Source: Roseospira goensis
GTDB taxonomy: Bacteria; Pseudomonadota; Alphaproteobacteria; Rhodospirillales; Rhodospirillaceae
Direction: 5' to 3'
DNA: 64,000 nucleotides
NCBI RefSeq assembly: GCF_014197795.1
Contig: NZ_JACIGI010000001.1
Span: 112,213-176,212, forward strand
Position numbers and translations under genes: made by a program. Below, piece by piece: positions 25,522 to 33,432 of this stretch; within the stretch, counting starts at the first letter, position 1, and every line of letters begins with the position of its first letter. The notes under the pieces are model-generated. The model searched no databases and was not told the DNA's origin. It worked only from the letters and a program-made list of their open reading frames with translations.

Positions 25522-26337
25522 TCAGTACTGGCCGACGCCGTGGGCTTGGCGCATGGCTTCGAGGCGTGCCTGGTTGGTGCGAATCCAGCGGTTCAGCGAG
25601 GCGATCAGGTCCGGGCGCGTGACGGAGGCGGCATGGTACCGATCGGGCTGATGCGGCAGTCCGGTGTCCATCACCAGCGCGCCGGGCCGGTGCAAGTCCT
25701 CGATCAGGATGCGGGCCAGGACGTCGGCGTTCACGTAGATCGCATCGACCCGTCCGGTCAGGCCCTGTCGCACCAGCCCTTGCAGGTCCTTGTTCGGTCT
25801 GAGGACCGTCAGGCCGGCGTCGGTCCATGACCGCCATGGTCGGGGCGCGAAGCCGATCAGCACCCCCAGCGAGCGGACGCCCTCGGCCGGGGCGCCGAGC
25901 GCTTCGGGGCGCACATAGGTGCCGATCCGGCTGCGGACGATGACGTCGGAGTACATCACGGCGGCGCCCTGTTTGTCGGCCGGGTTCCACTCCGGTGCGG
26001 CCGGGTACTTCAGGTCGATGGCGCCCACCACCAGCCGCTGCATCAGGCGCGGGATGGGGAAGGCGTGATAGGTCAGGGTGTGGCCTTCGTCGCGCGCCCA
26101 TGCCTCCAGAACCTCGGCGCCGAACCCGACGTAGCGCCCGGCCACCCAGCCGAAGTGCGGCAGGTAGTTCTGAGGCTCGACCCCGACCACCAAGGGGTCG
26201 GCGCTGGCGCCGGGGGCCGCCGCAAGGGCGACAATGAGGGTGGTGAGGGCGATGAGGGCCGCCTTCAGAGGCCGCGCGGTGCGGTCCGGCGGGGCCGGGG
26301 CCGGAGCGGGTCCCGAGGGCGGCCGACGAAAAGCCAT
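25522..26337 (-). CDS. Periplasmic solute-binding protein (SBP family 3-like)
   Basis: The 271-residue product has a signal peptide ending near GASA-DPL and a type II binding-protein fold: PLVVGVEPQNYLPHFG, GFGAEVLEAWARDEGH, SDVIVRSRIGTYVRPE, VDAIYVNADVLARIL. This is the amino-acid/polar-solute group, but no permease or ATPase genes adjoin, so it may be an orphan sensor or scavenger. The frame opens 63 bp further up at 26400; those codons (ACT, ATT, CGT, TTT, AGG) are unlike the gene's normal usage, so I prefer the ATG complementary to 26335-26337. Confidence 0.82.
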   Translation of the reverse strand: MAFRRPPSGPAPAPAPPDRTARPLKAALIALTTLIVALAAAPGASADPLVVGVEPQNYLPHFGWVAGRYVGFGAEVLEAWARDEGHTLTYHAFPIPRLMQRLVVGAIDLKYPAAPEWNPADKQGAAVMYSDVIVRSRIGTYVRPEALGAPAEGVRSLGVLIGFAPRPWRSWTDAGLTVLRPNKDLQGLVRQGLTGRVDAIYVNADVLARILIEDLHRPGALVMDTGLPHQPDRYHAASVTRPDLIASLNRWIRTNQARLEAMRQAHGVGQY

Positions 26338-26400
26338 CACCGACCTGACGCGGACCTGGCGGAAAAAACGCACAGGTCGCGTAATAGTCAGTCGGTGCAT

Positions 26401-26535
26401 GCCAGAACTCTTTTTGTTGGTTTTGTCCCTTATATATCAGGACGATAACATATGGATTTCCAAGTAATCAATCTGAGTTCCAACTGTTTTCTACAATATC
26501 TCCAAAAAGGTGCGGCGCGTGTCTGCGTTTGAGAA
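26401..26535 (-). promoter_or_regulatory. AT-rich island upstream of the solute-binding protein gene
   Basis: About 135 bp are visibly AT-rich within a GC-rich genome, including TTATATATC, ATAACATATGGATTT and tracts of T and A. On the minus strand it carries TTGATT and TTGGAA hexamers upstream of TATGTT and GATATATAA. It lies between the IclR gene's 3' end and the binding-protein gene's 5' end, so it most likely contains that gene's promoter. The exact -35/-10 pair cannot be fixed by eye. Confidence 0.45.
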
Positions 26536-26613
26536 ATGAGCGCGTCCCCCCAAAGCGTGAACCGCGTCCCAGCCACCGCCATCAGTGGGGGAGGCGGCAG
26601 GGGGCGATCGCCG

Positions 26614-27417
26614 TCACCCCACCGGTTCCACCACCCCGCCCAGCTTGGCGGTGATGGCCCGGGCGGTGCGCGCCACCAGTCCGCCCAGAGTCGGCAGTCG
26701 GGCATCCGTGATGCGCGCCATGGGGCCGGACAGCGAGACCGCCGCCATCGGCCCGCCGTGCTCGTCGCGGATCACGGCGGCGACGCAGCGCAGCCCGATC
26801 GCCTGTTCCTGGTCGTCCAGGGCGTAGCCGCGCGCCCGCGTCACCTCCAGGTCGGCCAGCAACCGGTCCGGTGTGTCCAGGGTGCCGGGCGTGGCGCGGG
26901 TCGGCGGGCGCTCGGCCAGCAGGCGCTCCACCGCGCTCGGGGCCATCGCCGCCATCAGCGCCTTGCCGACGCCGGAGCAGTGCAGCGGCACCCGCGCCCC
27001 CGGCTTGGCGAAGGCGCGCATCATCTCGCGGCATTCCACCTGGGCCAGGTAGGTGGCCTGGCCGTCGTCCTCGACCGCCAGATTCACGGTCTCGCCGCTG
27101 TCGTACATGAGTTGGCGCAACTCCGGGCGCGCCATCGACACCAGGTCGCGGGCGCGCAGGAAGCCGTTGCCGACGCTGAAGGCGTCCACCCCCACCGACC
27201 ACAACCCGGTGCCGGGGTCGACGCGGGCGAAGCGCTCTTCCTGAAGCGTGGTCAGCAGGCGGTGGGCGGTGGACGGGGCCAGCCCGACCGCCTGGCAGAC
27301 CTCGGTCAGGGTCAGGCCCTCGTCCGCCGTGGTGAGCGCCCGCAGCACGGCAATGGCGCGCCGCACCGACTGCACGCCGCCGGCCTCGCCACGGCTACTC
27401 GGGCTCCGGCCGCTCAT
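26614..27417 (-). CDS. IclR family transcriptional regulator
   Basis: The 267-residue protein has an N-terminal winged helix (SVRRAIAVLRALTTADEGL, VGLAPSTAHRLLTTLQEERF) and a C-terminal GAF-like effector domain (GARVPLHCSGVGKALMAAM, ARGYALDDQEQAIGLRCVAAVI). It is divergent from malyl-CoA lyase, with 262 bp between the starts. By comparison with IclR regulators of glyoxylate metabolism, it probably controls that gene in response to a C2-C4 acid; the effector is not known. GAGGG precedes the ATG complementary to 27415-27417. Confidence 0.93.
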   Translation of the reverse strand: MSGRSPSSRGEAGGVQSVRRAIAVLRALTTADEGLTLTEVCQAVGLAPSTAHRLLTTLQEERFARVDPGTGLWSVGVDAFSVGNGFLRARDLVSMARPELRQLMYDSGETVNLAVEDDGQATYLAQVECREMMRAFAKPGARVPLHCSGVGKALMAAMAPSAVERLLAERPPTRATPGTLDTPDRLLADLEVTRARGYALDDQEQAIGLRCVAAVIRDEHGGPMAAVSLSGPMARITDARLPTLGGLVARTARAITAKLGGVVEPVG

Positions 27418-27592
27418 CCGGGCGCCCTCTTTTCGGGGCTGAGGGTTTCGTGATACGCAGGTCTGTGTTCGCAGTGCAGCATAGATGCCGGGTCCCCGAC
27501 GCCGGATCCGGGCGGTTGACGGCCGCGCTGATGCGGCGCCCGGGCGGACGCCAACAGCATACGCCGGTGCCGGGTCGGGCCGAAGCCCGTTT

Positions 27593-27607
27593 TTCCGCAC
27601 AGTGGAA
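27593..27607. promoter_or_regulatory. Candidate IclR-type operator upstream of mcl1
   Basis: TTCCGCACAGTGGAA is an imperfect inverted repeat (TTCC...GGAA, arms matching at five of seven positions) 73 bp before the mcl1 ATG. TTGACT, a possible -35 element, follows directly at 27608. IclR proteins often bind TTCC/GGAA-type palindromes. The match is suggestive only. Confidence 0.35.
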
Positions 27608-27679
27608 TTGACTCTCATTTCTGAGTTTCTGGCGTCCGAACCGGACGCCGACACCCATCGCAATCCTGGAGGCATCCCG

Positions 27680-28657
27680 ATGAGTTTCACCGTGTTCGAG
27701 CAGGCCCCCGCGCGCCTGAACCGCAGCGAGCTGGCCGTGCCCGGCTCCAGCGTCCGGTTCCTGGAGAAGGCGGCGCAGGGCGACGCGGACGTCGTCTTCC
27801 TCGACCTGGAGGACGCGGTGGCGCCCGACGAGAAGGAAAAGGCCCGCAAGAACATCATCCAGGCGCTCAACGACCTGGACTGGAGTGGCAAGACCGTCTC
27901 CATGCGCATCAACGGCCTGGACACCCCGTACATGTACCGGGACCTCGTGGAGGTGCTGGAGGGGGCACCGGGCAAGCTCGACCTGGTCATGATCCCCAAG
28001 GTGGGCACCGCCGCCGACGTCTATACCGTCGACTGCCTGATCAGCCAGATCGAGGCCGCCACCAAGGCGACCAAGCGCATCGGCATCGAAATCATCATCG
28101 AATCGGCCCTCGGCATGGCCAACGTGGACGCCATCGCCGCCGCCTCCAAGCGCAACGAGAGCCTGCACTTCGGTGTCGCCGACTATGCCGCCTCGACCAA
28201 GGCGGCCACCGTCGGGATCGGCGGGCCGAACCCGAACTACGGGGTGCTGACCGACCCGCTGGAGGACGGCGAACGTCACTACCATTGGGGCGACATGTGG
28301 CATTACGCGCTGAGCCGCCTCGTGGTGGCAGCGCGCGCCCACGGCCTGCGCCCGCTCGATGGCCCGTTCGGCGACATCAAGGACGCCGAGGGCTTCAAGG
28401 CCCAGGCGCGCCGCGCCATGGTGCTGGGCTGCGAGGGCAAATGGGCCATTCATCCGACCCAGGTGGCCTTGTCGAACGACATCTTCACGCCGTCCGAGAG
28501 CGAGGTCGCCAAGGCCCGCGCCATCCTGGACGCCATGGAACAGGCCGCCAAGGAGGGCCGCGGCGCGGTCACCCTGGACGGCAAGCTGATCGACATCGCC
28601 TCGATCAAGCAGGCCGAGGTCCTGGTCCACAAGGCCGAGCAGATCGGCGCCGCCTGA
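27680..28657 (+). CDS. mcl1: L-malyl-CoA / beta-methylmalyl-CoA lyase
   Basis: The 325-residue HpcH/HpaI-type aldolase cleaves or forms malyl-CoA (acetyl-CoA plus glyoxylate) and beta-methylmalyl-CoA, steps of the ethylmalonyl-CoA pathway and glyoxylate metabolism in purple bacteria. Signatures are LAVPGSSVRFLEKAA, VVFLDLEDAVAPDEKE with metal/acid residues, VMIPKVGTAADVYTVD, IIIESALGMANVD and GCEGKWAIHPTQ. CTGGAGG precedes the ATG at 27680. A strong GC hairpin follows the stop. The IclR gene opposite is its likely regulator. Confidence 0.94.
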   Translation: MSFTVFEQAPARLNRSELAVPGSSVRFLEKAAQGDADVVFLDLEDAVAPDEKEKARKNIIQALNDLDWSGKTVSMRINGLDTPYMYRDLVEVLEGAPGKLDLVMIPKVGTAADVYTVDCLISQIEAATKATKRIGIEIIIESALGMANVDAIAAASKRNESLHFGVADYAASTKAATVGIGGPNPNYGVLTDPLEDGERHYHWGDMWHYALSRLVVAARAHGLRPLDGPFGDIKDAEGFKAQARRAMVLGCEGKWAIHPTQVALSNDIFTPSESEVAKARAILDAMEQAAKEGRGAVTLDGKLIDIASIKQAEVLVHKAEQIGAA

Positions 28658-28674
28658 CGTCCGGGCCGGCCGTA

Positions 28675-28697
28675 CCGGTCCCGCGTGCCGGGACCGG
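28675..28697 (+). terminator. GC-rich hairpin after mcl1
   Basis: CCGGTCCCG at 28675-28683 and CGGGACCGG at 28689-28697 form a perfect 9-bp stem with a five-base loop, extendable by flanking GGCC/GGCC pairs. There is no T-tract, so it may be a weak or factor-dependent terminator or an mRNA 3'-end stabiliser. Confidence 0.5.
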
Positions 28698-28821
28698 CCC
28701 GGCCGGTGCCCGCCCGCCGGCGGTCCGGGGGCTTCCGTCGCGGCCCGAAGCGGTCTATGGTCCGCCGCTTCAGGCGCCGGCGCCCGGCGGGCGGGCGCAC
28801 CACCCGGAGGAGAGCCACGCC

Positions 28822-29061
28822 ATGACGACGATCAAGGACCGCGGGCAGTTCGTGTTGACCGGCGCCGAGGCCCTGGCCCAGGCGGCCGGCGCCGACGCCG
28901 ACCGGGTGGCGCGCTTCACCGGCCTGTCGCAGCCGGTGGCCGCACGGGTGCTGGCCGGCCAGAAAACCACCTGGGTCCGCTGCGCCAAGGTGGCCCGGGC
29001 GCTGAACGCGCTGGGCGCGCGCGAGGCCGGCCCCCACGCCGTGGTCCGCCAGGACGGCTAG
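28822..29061 (+). CDS. Small helix-turn-helix-like protein of unknown function
   Basis: The 79-residue protein starts at ATG 28822 after a strong CGGAGGAGAG. Residues about 22-62 (GADADRVARFTGLSQPVAARVL, KTTWVRCAKVARALNALGA, quoted in parts) look like a short Cro/XRE-style helix-turn-helix. It lies 83 bp before the Mrp operon on the same strand and could be its leader gene or regulator; no transcription unit evidence is visible. No close family is recognised. Confidence 0.65.
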   Translation: MTTIKDRGQFVLTGAEALAQAAGADADRVARFTGLSQPVAARVLAGQKTTWVRCAKVARALNALGAREAGPHAVVRQDG

Positions 29062-29144
29062 GGCCGGGCCGCGGGTGCGCCGGCGGCCCCGTCGCCCGGC
29101 GCGCCCCGCACGGCCCGCCCGCGACAGGGGAAACCGCCCTCATC

Positions 29145-29645
29145 ATGCACGCCGTCAACCTCTTCGTCAGCCTGTACGCCCTGTGGCTGCTGCTGTCCGG
29201 CCACTGGTCGGACCCGCTGCTGCTCGGGCTCGGCGCGGCCTCGGCGGCGCTGGCCGTGTTCGTCGCCTGGCGCATGGAGGGCCTGGACCACGAGGGCGTG
29301 CCGGTGCGCATCGCCCTGCGCACCCTGGCCTACTGGCCCTGGCTGCTGGGCCAGATCGTGCTGTCCAATCTGGCGGTGGCGCGCTGCGTGCTCGATCCCG
29401 GGCGCATCCGCCCGCGCATGGCCTGGGTGCCGGCCAGCCAGAAGAGTGATCTCGGCCAGGTGATCTACGCCAACTCGATCACCCTGACGCCGGGCACCAT
29501 CGCCGTGCACATCGACGGCGGCCGCATCCTCGTCCATGCCCTGGAAGGGGCCAGCATCGACGACCTGCGCGCCGGCGACATGGATCGCCGCTGCACCCGC
29601 GTCGAGGGCGACGTCGGCCCCGGCGAGACCGTGGGAGGCACCTGA
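29145..29645 (+). CDS. mrpE: Mrp-type Na+/H+ antiporter subunit E
   Basis: The 166-residue protein has two N-terminal membrane spans (VNLFVSLYALWLLLSGHW, LLLGLGAASAALAVFVAW) and the family's cytoplasmic domain with SDLGQVIYANSITLTPGTI and a conserved ILVHAL strand. It is the first gene of a ten-gene operon for a multi-subunit cation/proton antiporter in the inner membrane. The order E-F-G-(A C-terminal)-B-C-D copies the Mrp module of membrane-bound hydrogenases. The stop abuts the mrpF ATG directly. Confidence 0.92.
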   Translation: MHAVNLFVSLYALWLLLSGHWSDPLLLGLGAASAALAVFVAWRMEGLDHEGVPVRIALRTLAYWPWLLGQIVLSNLAVARCVLDPGRIRPRMAWVPASQKSDLGQVIYANSITLTPGTIAVHIDGGRILVHALEGASIDDLRAGDMDRRCTRVEGDVGPGETVGGT

Positions 29646-29981
29646 ATGTTCACGGTCGCCAGCCTGTTCGTGCTTGCCACCATGGTGCTCGCCCTGCTGC
29701 GCGCGGTGCGCGGCCCGACGGTCTACGATCGCATCGTGGCGGTGAACGTGTTCGGCACCATGACCGTGCTGCTGCTGGTGCTGATCGGCTTCCTGACCGA
29801 CCGGCCGGAGTTCGAGGACATCGCCTTGCTCTACGTGCTCATCAACTTCGTCGCCATCATCGCGGTGCTGAAGTTCGAGCTGTACAGCAGCCTGGCCGGC
29901 CCGCGCGCCGCCTCGGCCGAGGGGGCGACCGAGAAAGCGCGCGACGAGGCCGCCGACGGCGCGGGAGTGGACGGGCGATGA
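29646..29981 (+). CDS. mrpF: Mrp antiporter subunit F
   Basis: The 111-residue protein has three membrane spans. The family signature RAVRGPTVYDRIVAVNVFGT is followed by an acidic FEDIALLYVLINFVAIIAVLKF (quoted in parts). It is a small structural subunit of the antiporter. Translation is coupled: its ATG follows the mrpE stop with no gap and its end overlaps mrpG by four bases. The C-terminus is a charged Ala/Glu-rich tail. Confidence 0.93.
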   Translation: MFTVASLFVLATMVLALLRAVRGPTVYDRIVAVNVFGTMTVLLLVLIGFLTDRPEFEDIALLYVLINFVAIIAVLKFELYSSLAGPRAASAEGATEKARDEAADGAGVDGR

Positions 29982-30394
29982 CGCTGGCGCTGGAGATCCT
30001 GAGCTGGGCCTGCATCGTGGTCGGCGGCGCCTTCTGCCTGCTGTCCGGCATCGGCCTGATGCGCATGCCGGACGTGTTCACCCGCATGCACGCCGCCAGC
30101 CTGGGCGACACCCTGGGGGCCGGTCTTATCATCCTGGGGCTGGTGTTCCAGGCCGGTCTGGGCGCCGATCTGGTCGGCGTCAAGTTGCTGCTGATCCTGG
30201 TGTTCCTGCTGTTCACCGCGCCGGTGGCCACCCACGCCCTGAGCAAGGCGGCCCTGCTCGACGGCCAAAGGCCCTGGACCGCGGACGGACAGCCGCCCGA
30301 GGCCACCCTTGAGCGCGGCGACATCGCCGACGACGACTTCCTGGAGGAGATCCGCAAGGACCGTGCCGGCGGCGGCGCCGGGCGGGCGGACTGA
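29978..30394 (+). CDS. mrpG: Mrp antiporter subunit G
   Basis: The 138-residue protein has three membrane spans. GIGLMRMPDVFTRMHAAS followed by DTLGAGLIILGL is the MrpG/MnhG signature, and FTAPVATHALSKAA ends the conserved part. It overlaps mrpF by ATGA. The last about 35 residues are polar and acidic, without a recognised domain. Confidence 0.94.
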   Translation: MTLALEILSWACIVVGGAFCLLSGIGLMRMPDVFTRMHAASLGDTLGAGLIILGLVFQAGLGADLVGVKLLLILVFLLFTAPVATHALSKAALLDGQRPWTADGQPPEATLERGDIADDDFLEEIRKDRAGGGAGRAD

Positions 30395-30401
30395 CGCCGC
30401 C

Positions 30402-30983
30402 ATGGAACAGATCATCGACATTGTCTTGCTGGCATTCATGGTGGTGGTCGCGATCGCCATGATCCGGCTGCGCAATCTGTACGCCGTGGTGATGCTGTCC
30501 GGCATCTACAGCCTGCTGTCGGCGTCCATGTTCGTGGTCCTGGATGCGGTCGACGTCGCCTTCACCGAGGCCGCCGTTGGCGCCGGCATCGCCACCGTGC
30601 TGATGCTGGGTACGCTGGCGCTGACCTTCCGCGAGGAACGCCCGCCGAAACGGCGCACCCCGCTGCTGCCGCTGGCGGTGGTGGTGGTGACCGGGGCGGC
30701 GCTGGTCTATGGCACGCTCGACATGCCGCATTACGGCGATCCGGAGGCGCCGATCCACCAGCACGTCGCGCCGCGCTACATCGCCGACAGCCCCCTGGAG
30801 GTGGGACCGCCGAACATGGTGACCAGCGTGCTGGCCAGCTATCGCGGCTACGACACCCTGGGTGAGACGACGGTGATCTTCACCGCCGGCATCGCCGTGC
30901 TGGTGCTGCTGTCCGGCGTCACCCGGCGGCGGCAGCGCCGACGCCCGGCGCGCGGCGACGAGTCCCGGGAGGCGCGGCGATGA
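30402..30983 (+). CDS. DUF4040/MbhD-MbhE-like subunit (equivalent of the MrpA C-terminus)
   Basis: The 193-residue protein has an N-terminal MbhD/DUF4040 domain of three spans (IRLRNLYAVVMLSGIYSLLSA, quoted in part, then VAFTEAAVGAGIATVLMLGTLAL) and a C-terminal MbhE-like part with PPNMVTSVLASYRGYDTLGE. In classic Mrp systems these domains are fused to the end of the large MrpA; here they are a separate gene, as in membrane-bound hydrogenase loci. The Glu in FTEAAVG belongs to the proton path in the known structures. Confidence 0.85.
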   Translation: MEQIIDIVLLAFMVVVAIAMIRLRNLYAVVMLSGIYSLLSASMFVVLDAVDVAFTEAAVGAGIATVLMLGTLALTFREERPPKRRTPLLPLAVVVVTGAALVYGTLDMPHYGDPEAPIHQHVAPRYIADSPLEVGPPNMVTSVLASYRGYDTLGETTVIFTAGIAVLVLLSGVTRRRQRRRPARGDESREARR

Positions 30984-31468
30984 GACTGCATTCGGTGTTG
31001 CGCACCACGACCAAGCTGCTCATGCCGCCGATCATGCTGTTTGCGCTGTATGTGCAGTTTCACGGCGATTACGGCCCCGGGGGCGGGTTCCAGGCCGGGG
31101 TGATCTTTGCCGTTGCCTTCATCCTGTTCACCCTGATCTTCGGTCCGGTGCGCGCCCGCCGGGTGGCGCCGGCCTGGGTGACGACGCCGCTGTGCGCGGC
31201 CGGCGTGTTGCTGTACGCCGGGGTCGGCCTGGTCACCATGGCGCTGGGCGGCGCCTACCTGGACTACGACGTGCTCGCCCACACGCCGCTGCACGGCCAG
31301 CACCTGGGCATCCTGCTGGTCGAACTGGGCGTGGGTCTGACGGTGTGGGCGGTGATGGTGTCGATCTTCCTGGCCTTCGTCGGCCGCGACACCGGCGCGC
31401 TGGCGGACGAGGCGGACACGGACACGGACACGGGCGCGGACACGGGCGCGGGGGACGGTCATGCTTGA
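30980..31468 (+). CDS. mrpB: Mrp antiporter subunit B
   Basis: The 162-residue protein has four membrane spans. KLLMPPIMLFALYVQFHGDYGPGGGF (quoted in part) with QAGVIFAVAFIL is the MrpB/MnhB signature; GILLVELGVGLTVWAVMV is the last span. The C-terminus is a short Asp-Thr repeat encoded by alternating GACACG codons, a minor low-complexity tail. It overlaps the genes on both sides by four and eight bases. Confidence 0.94.
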   Translation: MRLHSVLRTTTKLLMPPIMLFALYVQFHGDYGPGGGFQAGVIFAVAFILFTLIFGPVRARRVAPAWVTTPLCAAGVLLYAGVGLVTMALGGAYLDYDVLAHTPLHGQHLGILLVELGVGLTVWAVMVSIFLAFVGRDTGALADEADTDTDTGADTGAGDGHA

Positions 31469-31832
31469 GACCGTCCTCGGCCTGTACAACTACTGGATCG
31501 TCATCGTGCTGATGATGGCCGGGTTCTACACCGTCATCGTGCGCGGTAACCTGGTGAAGAAGGTGGTCGGCCTGAACATCTTTCAGACCTCCGTCTTCCT
31601 GCTGTACATCACCATGGGCACCGTCGAGGGCGGCACCGCGCCCATCGTCGATGCCGGCGCCGACCTTTACACCAACCCGCTGCCCAGCGTGCTGATCCTG
31701 ACCGCCATCGTGGTCGGGATCGCCACCACCGCCCTCGGCCTGGCGCTCACCGTGCGCATTCGCGAGTCCTACGGCACGCTGGAGGAGGACGAGATCATCG
31801 AGATCGAGGACCGCATGGACGGGGAGGTCTAG
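31461..31832 (+). CDS. mrpC: Mrp antiporter subunit C (NuoK-like)
   Basis: The 123-residue protein has three membrane spans and the NuoK/MrpC pattern: VKKVVGLNIFQTSVFLLYI, then NPLPSVLILTAIVVGIATTALGLAL (quoted in parts), and an acidic C-terminal tail (EEDEIIEIED). It couples the small and large antiporter subunits. It starts inside the end of mrpB. Confidence 0.93.
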   Translation: MLETVLGLYNYWIVIVLMMAGFYTVIVRGNLVKKVVGLNIFQTSVFLLYITMGTVEGGTAPIVDAGADLYTNPLPSVLILTAIVVGIATTALGLALTVRIRESYGTLEEDEIIEIEDRMDGEV

Positions 31833-31839
31833 GCGCGCC

Positions 31840-33432
31840 ATGCCGCTGGTCCAGAACCTGCCCGCCCTGCAGGTGGTGCTGCCCCTGGTCGCCGCGCCCC
31901 TGTGCCTGTTCCTGCGTGCGCCGCGCCTGGCCTGGCTATTCGCGCTGGCGGTGAGCGCCGCCGCCTTCGCCATCGCCGTCAGCCTGACCGTCTCGGTGAC
32001 CGAGGTTGGCGCCTTCACGTATGCGATGGGGGGGTGGGCAGCGCCCTGGGGCATCGAATACGTCATCGACCCGCTGGACTCGTTCATCCTCTGCCTGGTC
32101 ACCGGCATCGCCACGCTGGTGCTGCTCTACGCCGGGCCCAGCGTCGAGGCCGAGGTGCCGCACCGCCTGATCCCGGCCTTCTATGTCCTGTTCCTGCTGT
32201 GCCTGACCGGCCTGCTGGGCATGGTCGCCACCGGCGATGCGTTCAACCTGTTCGTCTTCCTGGAGATTTCGTCGCTGTCCACCTACGCGCTGGTGGCCAT
32301 GGGGCGCGACCCGCGGGCGCAGACGGCGGCCTACCGCTACCTGATCCTGGGCACGCTGGGGGCCACCTTCTATCTGATCGGGGTCGGTCTGCTGTACATG
32401 ATGACCGGCACCCTGAACATGGAGGATCTGGCCCGGCGCATTCCCGCGGTGGCCGATACCCGCACCATTTCGGTGGCCATCGCCTTCCTGGCCGTGGGTC
32501 TGGCGCTGAAGCTGGCGCTGTTCCCGCTGCACAAGTGGCTGCCCGGCGCCTACACCCACGCCCCGTCGGCGGTGACCGCGTTCCTGGCGGCGACCGCGAC
32601 CAAGGTGGCGATCTACGTTCTGGTGCGCATTTTCTTCACCGTGTTGGGGCCCATCGAAGCCTTCCAGACCCTGCCGGCGGCGGTGCACGAGACCCAGGTG
32701 GTGGGGGTGCTGGCCATTATCGCCATGCTGTCCGGCTCCGCCGTCGCCATCTTCCAGCCCAATCTGAAGCGGCTGTTGGCCTATTCGTCCTTGGCCCAGA
32801 TCGGCTACATGGTCCTGGGCATCAGCATGGTGTCGGTGACCGGCATGACCGCCGGGCTGGTGCACATGGTCAACCACGCCATGATGAAGGGCGCCCTGTT
32901 CATGGCTCTGGGCGCGGTCGTGCTGCGCATCGGCAGTCCGCGCATCGAGCGCCTGGACGGCATCGGCGCCCGCATGCCGGTGACCATGGCGGCGTTCCTG
33001 ATCGCCGCCCTCAGCCTGATTGGCGTGCCCGGCACCTCCGGCTTCGTCAGCAAGCTGTACCTGGTCCGCGCCGCCCTGGAGGATCAGCACTGGATCATGG
33101 CGGCGGCGGTCATCGTCTCGTCGCTGCTGGCCATCGTCTATGTCTGGCGCATCGTGGAGGTCGCCTACATGCGGTCGCCGCCGGCCGATGCCCGGCCGGT
33201 GCGCGAGGCCCCGCTGGTGATGCTGGCGCCCTTGTGGGTGCTGGCGCTGGCGAACGTGTACTTCGGCCTGGAAACCACCTGGACCGTCGGGCTCGCGGAG
33301 GACGCCGCCGGCTTCATCCTCACCTACGTACCGGGCGAGGGGCCGCTGAGCGAGCATCCGGCCCTGGAGGAGCTGTTGGAGGGCGTCAACGGCGGCGGTC
33401 ACGGACCGGCGGCCGAGGAGGGGGCGCACTGA
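31840..33432 (+). CDS. mrpD: Mrp antiporter subunit D (NuoN/M-like proton channel)
   Basis: The 530-residue protein has about 14 spans and is an ion-translocating subunit. Key residues are the Glu in FVFLEISSLSTYAL, the TM7 Lys in GLALKLALFPLHKWLPGAY, the TM8 Lys in ATATKVAIYVLVR and the His-rich GLVHMVNHAMMKGALFMAL. All canonical charged residues are present, so it should be functional. The tail beyond residue 490 is short and polar. Its stop shares one base with the next start. Confidence 0.94.
   Translation: MPLVQNLPALQVVLPLVAAPLCLFLRAPRLAWLFALAVSAAAFAIAVSLTVSVTEVGAFTYAMGGWAAPWGIEYVIDPLDSFILCLVTGIATLVLLYAGPSVEAEVPHRLIPAFYVLFLLCLTGLLGMVATGDAFNLFVFLEISSLSTYALVAMGRDPRAQTAAYRYLILGTLGATFYLIGVGLLYMMTGTLNMEDLARRIPAVADTRTISVAIAFLAVGLALKLALFPLHKWLPGAYTHAPSAVTAFLAATATKVAIYVLVRIFFTVLGPIEAFQTLPAAVHETQVVGVLAIIAMLSGSAVAIFQPNLKRLLAYSSLAQIGYMVLGISMVSVTGMTAGLVHMVNHAMMKGALFMALGAVVLRIGSPRIERLDGIGARMPVTMAAFLIAALSLIGVPGTSGFVSKLYLVRAALEDQHWIMAAAVIVSSLLAIVYVWRIVEVAYMRSPPADARPVREAPLVMLAPLWVLALANVYFGLETTWTVGLAEDAAGFILTYVPGEGPLSEHPALEELLEGVNGGGHGPAAEEGAH

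Noticed and set aside
26338-26400. Earlier start for the solute-binding protein at 26400
   Set aside because: Codons in this segment are atypical for the gene, and the later start gives a standard signal peptide.
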